Below are positions 1 through 11,115 of a DNA stretch of 64,000 nt, one piece after another (position 1 is the first letter of the stretch; the number at the start of each line of letters is the position of its first letter). The notes under the pieces were generated by a model. The model saw only the letters and a program-made list of their open reading frames with translations. It was not told where the DNA came from and ran no database searches. The translations under genes were made by a program, and so were the position numbers. The stretch comes from Psococerastis gibbosa (lineage: Eukaryota > Arthropoda > Insecta > Psocodea > Psocidae): contig OZ020487.1 of NCBI GenBank assembly GCA_963971405.1, positions 48,147,039-48,211,038 on the forward strand. Direction: 5' to 3'.

Positions 1-256
1 ACCGCCCCAAATTGAGTTAGCCCCAAATAAAAGAATTGAGCCCGAGGTTTGATTTTTGTGAACCTACCGTACATGCCAAATTTCGGCAAAAGTTTGCCCG
101 GAAATCGATAAACAGACAGAGCGACAGACAGACATTTCGTAGAAACCACTTTTTTGGGTTCCTGGGACCTCAAAACGTGTAAATCTGTTGAAATCTCAGA
201 GTCGAAAATTTTGACCATGACAAAGCTTTCCTTACTTATACTTATAAATTGAAAGC
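1..256 (+). repeat. dispersed repeat, family A, copy 1
   Basis: This stretch matches 22225-22487 closely, sharing blocks such as GACCTCAAAACGTGTAAATC and CACAAAGCTTTCCTTA (with small differences). A third, inverted copy lies at 425-560. No coding capacity is seen. The class is not recognised; it is simply a multicopy element of this genome. Confidence 0.8.
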
Positions 257-424
257 AAAAAACAATGTTGGAATAATGTTTAAAAAATAAACGAATTTTT
301 ATTATATTATTATTACCGCATAGGAAAGGTGTGGTAAAAGTTCCATATAAAATTCCATTCCTATAAAAAATTTCCTGGGTAATTTAACCACATTTAAAAA
401 CGCTGTTTGACATCATACAAGCTG

Positions 425-560
425 CATTGCTTTCCTATTTATAAGGAAAGCTTTGTGATGGTCGACATTTTCGTTTCAAGATTTCTAAGGATTTACATGT
501 TTCCGCAAGAACCAAAAAAGTGGTTTTTACGAAATTCACAGATTGGTAGTATTTTGTGGT
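425..560 (-). repeat. dispersed repeat, family A, inverted partial copy
   Basis: The reverse complement reproduces the central part of 1-256 (CCACTTTTTTGGTTC, CATCACAAAGCTTTCC). Together with copy 1 it forms an inverted pair separated by about 170 bp, so the first 560 bases could fold back on themselves or be one foldback element. Confidence 0.7.
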
Positions 561-1149
561 GGTTTCTAGCCGGGAATTTGCGTGAAGCCGGTCTGAGGAG
601 TTGGCGGTGATTATGGCTGAACACTTGTTAGTCATTTACCTTACATGATTCATAATCATGTTTCTCGGTTCGTTGGTCTTCGCACTTGCTCATACTTTAT
701 TGACCTGTTTCGGTGAAACCATTGAACGAAATTTATTGCAATTTCAATTATGCAGGCCTGTTTATTTAACCCAGAGGTTTGAGTTAGCTTTAGATTTAAA
801 TAGCGTATCCATTTTTTAACACTAAATTGACCTAAGGTTGAAGAGGCAACCGCATTAGAACATTTTATCCGAAACTACAGTCTCAAGAAAAACTAATTAG
901 GATCGTGGTGCGTGGTCCGTGGTACGAGGCCCCGAGAAGGCATAGATCGTTTGTTAGAGTCCTGTCCTATTTTTCTAGTTACTCTACTTTTGGATATAAA
1001 TAAAATTGAAATAGCGTGTAAACAACAGGTTTGGTTTTAAAGCCGGGTGGCCATTTAAATACATAGCTTAGTTGTAGAATAGAATATCCACGATGTGAAA
1101 AGCGATTGTTTTGACGGGGAGATAGATGAGAATGGCTGTATGAAAAATT

Positions 1150-1320
1150 AATTTAAAAAATGGAAGCTTTCGTTTTTATAACTTTTTCATTTTCGCACCT
1201 GAACTTTTATTACTCTCGTAAGGCAGGATAAAATGCATTAAACAGATTTGATTGAATAATGGTAAATCAGTCTGAGAAATAATCTGTTTTTTTAGAAAGC
1301 TTATATTTTTTACGACTTTT
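1150..1320 (+). repeat. dispersed repeat, family B, copy 1
   Basis: Aligns with 63265-63415 in the same orientation: both have a block near GTAAATCAGTC followed by TTTAGAAA..AGCTT and an upstream CATTAAAC.GATTT. Diverged and non-coding. It directly abuts the Tc1 element that starts at 1357. Confidence 0.55.
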
Positions 1321-1356
1321 TAATAAGAAAATTTTCATATCTTTGCGGTAGGTAGT

Positions 1357-2957
1357 ACAACCCAAAGGCAGAATAGTTCGTACACCTCAAAAATTTATAA
1401 CTGAGTTTTAAAAAAAAATTAATTATCAACTTAATAGATAATATTATAAAGAATACTTGCTGTCAATCGATAGAGGACATGATAAAGTACATCTAGCAAT
1501 AGAAACCTCAAACGTAATAAACTAGAACAACTCAGGATTAATATTTGTTTCAACAACTTGGGAGGCGTAATAGTTCGCACAGTCAAAGTGAATTGTCTGT
1601 CAGTACTGCGATACCCCTCCTTTGTTTTTTATAACAGCGGCAATTCTTTTGGGCACTGAAGAAACAATATTACTGCACATCGCTGGTGTAATACCACTCC
1701 ACACATCTTGGAGGGCCTTCTTCAGTTCTTCCTTCGTCTTCGGGCTCTTTTTGGCTACTACCATCTTCATGGTGAGCCAAAGGTTTTCAATTGGTGACAA
1801 ATCTGGGCTATTAGCTACCCATGTCAAAACCGAAATGTTTTTTTCACCAAACCACTGTTTAGCAGAATTTTTAGAGTCACAAGTGGCCCCGTCTTGTTGA
1901 AATACAAAATTGCCATCGGGATGTAGGGCACTTATCGACGGTAAAAGATGGCTGTTTAGAATTTCTAAATACTCAGGGTCATTGCCAGTGCCTTCTACGA
2001 AGTACAGATGACCAACTCCTTTCGAACTCAAGCATCCCCATATCATTACGCTGGTCGGGAACTTGACCGTCTGTTTTATGCATTGTGGCTGATAAGCTTC
2101 AGGCTTCATCCTGATGACTTTGGGTCCTTGATTGCCCATATGTAGAACAAACCGTGACTCATCGGACCAAATAATTGTTTCCCAGCGGTCTTTGGGTCAT
2201 TTTGAAAAGTTTCCAGTCCATTGTAACCTTCTTCGTGTTTGACGCCTTAAAAGCGCGGTTATTTTCTTCGCTGAAAACAATTTGTAACCTATTTCTTTCA
2301 TGACCATTCGGCCAGTTCTTATAGAGAAAGCTTCACTAATAGCCTCCCTCTACTTTTCAGTGATTTCCTTCAAAGTTCCGCGACTATTCAGAGGAATTAA
2401 GGTCTTCAGGTGCCTGCGTTCTCTCAGAGAAATGGGAGTTTTTCGGCCTGTTTTTCCTTTAGGATGGCTACTGCTTCTTTCACGGAACAGGCTGATAATT
2501 GACTGCACTGTTGAATGTGGTAGAAGCAGTTGCTGAACAATGTTCCTCGCAGATACGCCGGTTTGGTGAAGATACATGATCTTCTTCCTTGTCTCTTCAG
2601 AAATTGGTTTTTCATTTTTGTAGATGTTATTTCTACAATATTTTTCAACTCTTTTCGGGTATTAAACATAAAAACAGAAGTGTGAATTGTTCAATCTGCA
2701 GTAAAATTTGGTCTTTATTTAGCCCAAAGTGGGTTCAGTACAAGTGTGCGAACTAATATGCCTCACGAACGGATAAAGAAATTTTTTTTTCTGAACGGAC
2801 CATACTTCTTATATTTGAAGTAAATGTAGCTAGATATACTTTATCGTGTCCTCTATCGACTGATAGCAAGTACTCTATCATATAATAAGATTGATTTTTT
2901 TTTTTAAACAGGAGTTGTAAATTTTTTAGGTGTGCGAACTATTCTGCCTTTGGGTTG
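1357..2957 (-). mobile_element. Tc1-like DNA transposon, complete ends
   Basis: A 1601-bp element flanked by TA target duplications (1355-1356 and 2958-2959). The terminal inverted repeats begin CAACCCAAAGGCAGAATAGT and extend about 220 bp: the inverted match also covers GATAGAGGACA.GATAAAGTA (1471 region and 2838 region). A second copy of the TAGTTCGCACA-type motif sits at the inner edge of each repeat (near 1568 and 2742), giving the IR/DR layout known from Sleeping Beauty-type Tc1 elements. The transposase within is broken, so the copy is non-autonomous now. Confidence 0.93.
1600..2669 (-). pseudogene. Tc1 (DD34E) transposase, frameshifted
   Basis: Cut-and-paste transposase of the Tc1 clade. 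The N-terminal helix-turn-helix part is readable from 2669, changes frame near 2610, and continues as a segment starting MYLHQTGVSARN to about 2350. The catalytic domain follows: a first D in WSDESRF (just upstream of 2139), a second D in QQDGATCD, and E in SPDLSPIENLW, 34 residues after the second D. The catalytic half from 2139 to the stop at 1600 is uninterrupted; frameshifts and stops lie in the N-terminal half and around 2140-2350. The usual QQDNAPCH motif is altered (N and H changed). Confidence 0.9.
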
Positions 2958-2959
2958 TA

Positions 2960-4260
2960 GAACGAGGAATTAGTTAATTTCGCCGTTTCTTACCAAAAAT
3001 GTATTTTATTCATTTATATCCCTAACGTTAGCATGTCAACTGTGACTAAAGTATCTATGAATTGTATTAAAGGTTACCACATACGTATAACGCGTGAAGA
3101 CTGTTCTTTCTTGCTTCCAAGTGCTGACCCCCCAGTCTTCCTAAGCGAAACCCCGTTCAGCCAGAATTATGTTATGGTTGAGTATTGAATCGGCTGGAGT
3201 TGTAAATAAGGTGCACGCTTTTTTATAAATAATTGACATGCTGTTCACATAACCTCCCTAAAGTTCCTAGAACTGATTAAAATGTTGGTTCTATGCCAAT
3301 AGTGGAGCCTGATTATTCCAATGCATAATTTTGTCGTGCCATTGTTGAGTTGGTATTAGCCTCAAGTTGTTCATTTCAAGTGCGCAATACAAAACTTTAA
3401 CGAACCTCTGTTACAATTAGCTATGTTGAATATTGATCATCAAATTGTTGGTTTGACAAAGAAATTATTGAATCATTAATTTATACGACATTTTCATGAA
3501 TTTTATTTCAAATCTCTAGTACCGGAGGCAGAGTATTTGAAACATATTAAGATGTTCCGTTTTTTAGAATACTGGAAAGTCTACTGTTGATCCGATGCTT
3601 CAGAAAGTTCTATACCTTATTCCACATTTCACTATCATCCATCGTATTTTCCAAAAACCATTTAGCACGCCGCTATAAATTACAAGTTTTTTTAATGCGT
3701 TTGCACAAACTTTGGGATTAAACAAATCCAATGTGGGTTGCTGAGTAAGTAGACTTTTCGTTATTTATGTCCTTATTATTTGTAGCATGTGGAACTGGTT
3801 TTTATTGGCAAAGTTTCAAAGTCGCGTTGCTTGCGGAGTTTAACCCAGTTTGTGGCTGTTTTCTACGAGAAATCCTCCACCCACGACCTTTTTTACTCCT
3901 TTCGCCTGTCACTTGCAGAAATTATCCTACAAAATGTCTGCGCTGTTGTTATTGATGGGATTGCAGGGGGAAACTGCTGGATAATTTTGGCATTAAGGCC
4001 CCCACAGACGATCTTTGGAGGTGATACCGGTCCAACCGAATTTTTTTGGATTGTTGGGTAGCATACATGGCCATTCCGACTAGACACCGTTCCAATCCTT
4101 GGAATCCCTTATGTAAAGTATAGGTCAGGTTTTAATTCTTTTTTTAAACGTACAGCGTCAATTCAATGGAAATTCAATATTATTTTGATGAGAATTGTGA
4201 ATATAACTATTATCTTGCCTAAATTAAATAAAAAGGAGACACAATTTTCTTCTTGCTATA
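2960..4260. other. intergenic stretch without recognised features
   Basis: AT-rich sequence with short open frames only. The frame at 3789-4061 has no protein-like motif or codon bias. No splice-framed exon or terminal repeats were found on inspection. Confidence 0.4.
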
Positions 4261-5340
4261 CTGCATTATAAAATGGATCAACTTGAAAGTAGACAGTTAA
4301 CTTCGACGTTAAGGGCATTCAGACCACAGAAAAGAGCCTTACCAAAGGAAGCAGGCATAGTAAGAGGAAGGTGGAAGCAGTGAAACTGAAGCAACATTTC
4401 GGCATAAACCGTTTGGTTATTAAGGCAAGCAAATTTACTAGCAGGCCCGAATGATAATCTTAAACCTTTGCGAACTATTTAAGGAAGAGGGGTGAAGTTG
4501 AAAGTTATATCAGTGATTTATTGCCAGATATGCTTCAATTCTGATGTAACAGAGTCTAGGAGTCCGTCGAGGTATAAAATAAACAAAAATATAAAGGAAA
4601 AAAGACGTCAAGAATACTACGCGATCTCGACGAATGTGATGAAAGTATGATAAGGATATTACGTATATTCATCCTAGAATGATTACTGACTGTTAAGCTT
4701 GGACACCCTACGACAAGAAATATTAGAGCTTGATGGTCGTTACCAAATGCCCAAGGAGAGCCTCCGCGTATTTATCACTATAGATGTCTTCCTTTTTTAA
4801 GTTAAATTAACATGAAGATACATGAAAAGTAGTTCCGAGAGAAATGAATTTCAATTTGCTAGTATTATTAGTATTTTGGTCTGATAGATACAATATTTCA
4901 AAAGACTTCTCCATATTATAAGGAAATCAATGTAATCAATTAGTACTCACATCAGAACTCATTGTGAAAATATTTTTCCTTGTAAAGTTATACGTAACAA
5001 AATAAAAATATTCAACCAGTTTCGGCTCACGCCATCGTCAAGTTACTAAGGAGACTATTATGGATGCACACATCAGGAGTGCAGCAGAAACAAAGCAGTC
5101 ACAATTTCAATGCTTTGCAGATTTAAGAAGTTTAACGAAAACAACGTCTTGGTCGAGTCGCCACGCACCGGTTCTTGGCGTTATAGGTATTTACAACGAA
5201 TCCGGAACGCCAGGTCTGAAGGAAAGTGCATTGTATACCTTGATGAGACCCTTATTGGTATGATACACAGAAACTCTTTTCTGGTCTGAACGCTCTTAAG
5301 TTAACTGTCTACTTTCAAGTTGATCCATTTTATAATACAG
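4261..5340. mobile_element. non-autonomous DNA transposon with about 60-bp inverted ends
   Basis: The left end CTGCATTATAAAATGGATCA and the right end (reverse complement CTGTATTATAAAATGGATCA) form inverted repeats of roughly 60 bp with few mismatches; both include AACTTGAAAGTAGACAGTTA. Flanking dinucleotides are TA on the left and TG on the right, so a TA duplication is possible but one base off. The interior of about 960 bp has no transposase-like frame. Superfamily not assigned; Tc1/mariner-type is possible. Confidence 0.8.
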
Positions 5341-5759
5341 TGTAGTAAGAAGAAAATTTTATAAATTTCTCAAATTCAAGAAACGCACCAATAATATTTG
5401 TAACAATAAATATTGCTTTGATTTTGTTCTATGATGACCCTAAAACCGTTCCACTAATGGTGCTATAGTAGTTGAAGACAATTAACTAACATTCAGAAAA
5501 TTTTAATTTTAATTTTGACATTGGAGCAGTAAATTCGTAAAAAGTGCAACAGATCGGCAATTTTAGCTAAATAAATAAGCAATGTCCACTTGTAACCTTA
5601 AAGCATTAAATTTGGAATGGAACCCCCATAAGTTTTGTGTATACAAACACATGCAAAGTAGTTCTATCTGATTTGAAAATGCAGCATAGGATTTTTGCAT
5701 GGAGAGGCGGGACTTGGGAAGGCACTGATGGAAAATCTATTGTGCATTTGCAAACTTTT

Positions 5760-6260
5760 CTGGGCGAACAGTATATATATCTTAATATATATATTTCGAC
5801 TCTCCGTGTGTATGTTCCGGGCCTCCTCTCAAACGACTGGACCGATTATGGTGAATATTGTTGTGTGTATTCAAGGAGATTCGAGGATGGTTTACATTAA
5901 CACTTTCGTCCACTGGAGAATGTTTTTATAATTCGATTTTGGAATGTTTGGTGCGTGTACATGGCTGCTGGTACTGCCGACATCAACCGACATCTAGCGA
6001 CAGACTGCGCTACCATTAATTTTCGTTTATCCCGACAGTTGGTGCTGCGTGTGTGTTGTGTGTGACCACAATTAATTTACATGATCAGTGACTGCGAGGC
6101 CGTAGGCCGAGCTGCCGCCTGATTTACATGAGCAGAGGCCGAAGGTCGAGCGGCCGCCCGCGGCAGGCGCAAGTAGTGGAGGCAGCAGCCGAAGACTGCG
6201 CCGGGAACAGCTTGTATATATATACATATATATGTATGTGTATCGATTTTTGGAAATACT
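5760..6260. other. unclassified repetitive-looking stretch with AT dinucleotide runs
   Basis: Contains TATATA-rich tracts at both ends (5770s and 6210-6240) and, at about 6088-6170, two imperfect direct copies of a GC-rich phrase (GAGGCCGTAGGCCGAGC and GAGGCCGAAGGTCGAGC). It reads like part of a mobile element, but I cannot name the class. No gene is seen. Confidence 0.35.
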
Positions 6261-6309
6261 CTAACTTCCGTAAATATTATCCGATTTTAATGAAACTTGG
6301 CACAAAAAT

Positions 6310-6600
6310 TGATCATGCAAATGTCTTGATCGAGTTCGCTAACCAGCTAGATCTACTATTTAGTTACAAGATGGCGGCCGATTGAAACCTTGTATTATTC
6401 ATATCTCAGTTAATATTGGTCGCAGAGGAATGAATTAAAATCTAACTGAAAGTCCGTATTATTATCTACGATAATGGTGATGGACACTTTTTACGACAAA
6501 TCAACCATTTCGAGTCAAAGTGAAAATAATTTGATAAATAAAAGTTCATAGTCGGCATGGTCTGGCATGGTCGGCATTGTGGTTCGAACACAAGAGTGTT
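6310..6600 (+). repeat. dispersed repeat, family C, copy 1
   Basis: The reverse complement of 26248-26524 aligns with this stretch: CTTGATCGAGTTCG, AATATTGGTCGCAGA, GACACTTTTTACG-type and AAAAGTTCATAGTCG blocks recur in the same order. Non-coding; class unknown. Confidence 0.75.
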
Positions 6601-6660
6601 TTGTGTGTTAATGTTGTGGTCGGGAAGATAATTAAGTATTTTTTATTTTTATTACATATA

Positions 6661-6769
6661 GGTACATAGCGTAGGTAGCGTAGAGGAAAAGCAGGGTCTG
6701 CGAGGGACAGTACTTAAAGTCCAACTAGGTACATAGCGTAGGTAGCGTAGAGGAAAAGCAGGGTCTGCG
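6661..6769 (+). repeat. tandem duplication, 42-bp copies with 67-bp period
   Basis: An identical 42-bp phrase beginning GGTACATAGCGTAGGTAGCG occurs at 6661-6702 and 6728-6769. Within it, the 8-mer GCGTAGGT/GCGTAGAG also repeats. The perfect identity suggests a recent duplication. Confidence 0.9.
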
Positions 6770-9300
6770 GAATCTCCCTACTGCTGATCGGTGAGAGCCG
6801 AAAGGGATTTTTTCTGTCTAAATCAAAGCTTTAGTCAACAAAAGTTCACTTAGTCGCAAACTTTTTGCAAAGCAGTTTGTGTCTACATTATTTAAAACAA
6901 AAAAGTTCAAAAGCATCTACTTCAAGACGGCAGTCATGTTTGGCTCGGTAGGACCAGGTGTGGCCCGGACTTTGGGTTTGTGGTACTAGAAAATTCATTT
7001 GGCCCAAATTTAGTGAATTTATAGCAAGACAATTTATTACGCTCTTATTTAATACAATACAATACAATATATATTTCAGTTAAATTATACAATACAAGTA
7101 AAGGATAAGATAAAATCGTCAAAATCGATACTACACAATATGTTTCTTCTAGTTTGACCCCCAAATGGGCTGAATCCGTCCCTGCGGCCTCTGAGGTGGT
7201 TTCCATTGTTTTTTTAACCCTTCGTTGGTCTTCCTCTCCTCCGTGTAGCCTCTTCTCGATTTATAATAATTATAATATACTGTGTAACCCAATCGTATAC
7301 AGTTTTTGTTTTTCCTTTTTTTCTATAGCCGCGGACATTTACCGTGTGTGACATAATTACAGGGAGTGTCATTAGTCAAAATTATTGTATAATGTTAGCT
7401 TATGAGATAGGTGGTTAATGTTAGTTAGATTAGGTTATATTATCGTATGTATGTGTAATGATATGCGGGTTATATTTGTAAATTATTATAGGTATTAAGA
7501 GCGGTATATTTTGCCCACTTTATAGTTCTGGTTGTTTGTGTTTGGTTTAGTCATAGTGAGTGCTATTCCTTCTTTGTATCTGGTGTTGTGATCGTGTTAT
7601 GTTGAATCCGACGGTGGCCGCTTGAAAAGTCTGCTGCTGTATATTTGGGACCTTTGCAAATTAAATAGCTCAGCAGTGGGGAATTGTTTTAGTTTTTTAT
7701 AGATAATTTTTAAGATTCTCTTTTGGACTTTGGGCAGCCTTTCGATTTTATTCTATAGGATTCTAGGATGCAGATTGACGTTGTTTTCGCATCCAGAAGC
7801 CAGAAGGGAACCTTGAACTCGTCTTATTACAGGTTTGTTTCAAATTTTATAAGTAATTTGTTTATTGAGTTAAGGACTCTGATAGTTGGCAAAAGAAAGA
7901 AAAGAAAAAAGGCCGTAGAGGAAGTACTGCTTTGAAGAGGAGGAAAATCCACGCAGTTCTTGCCATCTAACATAGCTGTGAATCAGCAATAAGCCGCGGA
8001 TTGGCGTGAAAAGGCGTTCAAATGTTAACTAAACCTTCTGAAGGATGAACGGAACATGATTGCGTGTCGTTTCGTAAACCTTGTTGTTTCGAGTGCCCAC
8101 ATCCACTTATAGAGTTTTGTCTTGCCGTCCACAGTCCATCTCATTCTGCCTCACACTATTTTTGATTTGCTTATTGGTCTCTGTAGGGCCTGAGGCATAA
8201 AATTCCGTATTAAGTATGAAGCAATAAAGACTTTCACTTGGATTCGGAGTAGCTTCCATTCTCCGTTGACTATCGTTGTTTGAAATCAAATTTTACGACA
8301 TGTTGTATTGCATATTGAATTCCTTGAACTTGAGTTCAATTGAAGGCCCAAGAGTGTTGACAAGTACGTGCTGCTCCACGATAATGGTATACCAATGTTA
8401 TTTTGGCCTCATTTCCACCATTATTGTTGGCTGGAGAGCAATATTTGGCGGTGTTGCAACTTGGCGTCTAGATTGAGGCTATTCTACTTCTTTCAAGGCA
8501 ATGTTGCCGCCTCAAAACTACTTCTCATTACCCATTGAAAAAAAAAAATCGAAATAGCCTCTTTCTAGCCCATCCATTGCGGGGGGACGGATGGTGGATG
8601 GATACCACCCAGTGAAGGTTCGGCCCATCAAGAAAGCCCTCAACATTAGACTAGAGATCTTTGGGGCGTCTGGGATAACTGGAATGGAAAAGGAACTCCA
8701 TGTGGACAGTTGGCAAAGGAAGGCAAGAAAAGATTGGTGGACTGACGTTGATGAGGCGGCCAAGAACTGCAAGGCCACGATTATGATAACTCTGTACAAT
8801 CCGGGATATCATGTCCATTCTGCTATATTTTACAGCTTAAATGGACGTGTGATTATTACGCATTAGATAATATGCATTGGATGTATGCCAAAGATGAAGC
8901 ATATATGTTATATAAATTATAGATTATGCTAGTTAAGTGCTACAAAATGGCGACCCGCAGGCATGGCTAACCTTTCTGCTATGTTCCGCTATCGCAAATT
9001 GGTATCATCTTAAAATTGAGTGAGGGGTATTGCGCCGTTGACTTCAGCTTGTAGAATATTCTAGTGCAAATGAAAGATACCAGTTGGAATTTTTATGGCT
9101 TCTTTGATGGAAATATTGTCTATAATAGTCTTGAATGGCATCTGTCCCATTTGAGAACCTGATGAACTAAAATTTTCTTCGGGGTGCCTTCAGTGTCTCG
9201 TTTCGCATTCCTTATTGCTTGCTTCTTGCATCTTGTATAAAATTCAGGTAAAAGTTCCCAAGCCTTCCTTCTTATATTGGTCCCCGACATCTCTGGGCGC
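6770..9300. other. long stretch without a recognised gene
   Basis: Mostly AT-rich non-coding DNA. An (AATAC)n-like tract sits near 7055-7075. The frame at 8591-8866 (91 aa) has a protein-like middle (WQRKARKDWWTDVDEAAKNC, resembling the end of some LINE ORFs), but no family was recognised. Nothing else supportable was seen. Confidence 0.35.
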
Positions 9301-9303
9301 TGT

Positions 9304-9720
9304 TTTGTGCCTTAACAAGCCATGCCTTGTAAGTTTGGTGCCGGCGATTGAAGTCTGTTATATATTTCATCGAAAAGAAAGTATTTCCCGACCTTTGTTG
9401 TTGGCCCCTCTGTTTCCTTTGGCCCCTGACATCAGTAGTCCATTCTCTGGCATTGTCTTGTGCCTGTACAAGGCCTGCCTTGTAAGTTTCGTGCCGCCTG
9501 TTAACGTCTTTGTTATCAGGTATATTTTCAGTGATGAGAAAGTACTTACAGCCCGTTGTCTTGTTTGGTGCCTGATTAGTTTTACATGGGTTTTTAATAG
9601 GTATATTTTGATTGAAAAGAGAGCATTTCGTTGGCGACCTTTGTTTAGCAGGCCTCCGCTGTTTCCCATTGGCCCCCGTAGCCCCTATACAAGGTCTGCC
9701 TTGTAAGTTTTGGCCGGCGC
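9304..9720 (+). repeat. degenerate tandem repeat built around a palindrome
   Basis: Three copies of a unit centred on the palindrome TACAAGGCCTGCCTTGTAA (exact at 9467-9485, near copies at 9313-9332 and 9688-9706), each followed by AAGTTT.GTGCCG or similar, and the first two then by a GGTATATTTTCA.-like phrase and GAAAGTA. Spacing is irregular (about 154 and 220 bp). Confidence 0.75.
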
Positions 9721-9907
9721 TGTCTCGGCAGTGCCAAGGCCATGTTTTTTCGTGCTTGTACTCTTGTCACAACAAGACTATTGTATTCTAATGCATTCTG
9801 CAAGTCATAAATCATAGCAACTGTCTCTTTACTCCTGAATATTACATGCATTTGTCTCAATCCTTACGTTTTACAGTTGGGAAATTAGAAGATGACTAAT
9901 CTAATTG

Positions 9908-9985
9908 TAAGAGTGGGCCGAAAGGCCCAAAATTCGCCCATATGGAAAATAAAGACAATTTTCTTTCTTCTTTCTTTCTTCTTTG
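9908..9985 (+). repeat. retrotransposon 3' end with (TTTCT)n tail
   Basis: Ends AAAATTCGCCCATATGGAAA, then an AATAAA signal, then a TTTCTTCTTTCTTTC run. The reverse complement of 35905-35975 is nearly the same with the same microsatellite tail. Shared 3' ends with simple-repeat tails are typical of LINEs or the SINEs they mobilise; no ORF is attached here. Confidence 0.7.
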
Positions 9986-10061
9986 CTCTTGATGTACAAT
10001 AATGTAGCCAGTGATTTAAGGTACATACCGTACTGTGTGTTTGTTTCAATATATTAAGTTG

Positions 10062-10298
10062 CAATGGCTTTCACGGCCAGATGCAGGACTGATGTGCCGT
10101 GGTCGAGCTGTAATCTCATTTCCAATCGTTTCGTCAACATCTGCGACAGTTGTTGCTGAGCTTCCAGGAAACATTGTTAGAAGTGTACGTAGTACCACTG
10201 ACCATGTCGGCTGCAAAAATTAACGAAATGTTTGCAAGTACGCTTTCACATCGACCACGGCCCATCATCCAGGATTCTACTGCTTCATCATGTTTGTT
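10062..10298. mobile_element. foldback MITE, family F, copy 1
   Basis: The two halves are inverted copies of each other. The left half reads CACGGCC...GCCGTGGTCGA...TTTCGTCAACATCTGC; the right half repeats this as its reverse complement (GCAAAAATTAACGAAATGTTT, then TCGACCACGGCCCATCA). Each arm is roughly 110 bp, moderately diverged. The same family recurs at 13425-13635 and, split by a LINE, at 13931-18882. Confidence 0.85.
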
Positions 10299-11115
10299 TA
10301 ATTTTAATGTAAATTGTGTGAGCGCCTTAAATATTTCCTACAAGTTCGCAAACAACCCTACCCTAGGCCTATGTTTATATTTCCCTGGAAAATATTGTAA
10401 ACTGTATTCACGGCTAGTCTGATCCACTGGAGTAAGCCAAATTGTCATGAGGTCGATAGATGGTCCGAAATCATATCAACCATAAGACGAATGTCGACTT
10501 CAGAGCGTTTTTTCTTGTCATAGTGACTCTAAATGGTTGTCTGTTGACTCAGTGTATGGACGTGAACCTATGCTTCTGGTAGCTTTGTGTGGTCAAAGGG
10601 ACCACCGCAATTGTATAATTTGGCGATCATTTATTAGCTGACGTCAGCAAGGCAACGGCTGATGATATGATTAGTTAACTGAATAATTTACGTGTCCCTA
10701 CTCTTTATTTCATCTCTTTCCGGTTAAAAATTTAGTCGGCGCCATAGCGAGTAATTGGCTCAAATTTTTGTGATTGGACAGTTTGAAGCAAAGACAATAG
10801 CCGTAGCGTCGCCAATGAACAACCGCCCACTTACTTGTGCCAACCCCTAACTGAGCAGCCAGTGTTTACACGTTTCAGCTATCCCGGTCCGGACTGGGAA
10901 GGTTATCTTGGTAGGCCTAATACTTCCAACACATTATAATAAAAGTAATATTACGTAATATTTTATACATTTACTTTTATTATAATGTTATCATGGCTAC
11001 ATACATTTCTGATCTCTCTGGTAACATGTTTCTGCACATTCCAACTATAGCACTATGTTGCCAATGGCTAATGCGCAAACACCCCTATTGCAATTTTCAA
11101 TTTGTGTTGTTACAG

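Noticed and set aside
5137-5263. Coding potential inside the 4261-5340 element
   Set aside because: Short frame without transposase motifs; the element appears non-autonomous.
8591-8866. 91-codon frame with WQRKARKDWWTDVDEA
   Set aside because: Faintly like a LINE tail, but too little to assign; not called as a gene.
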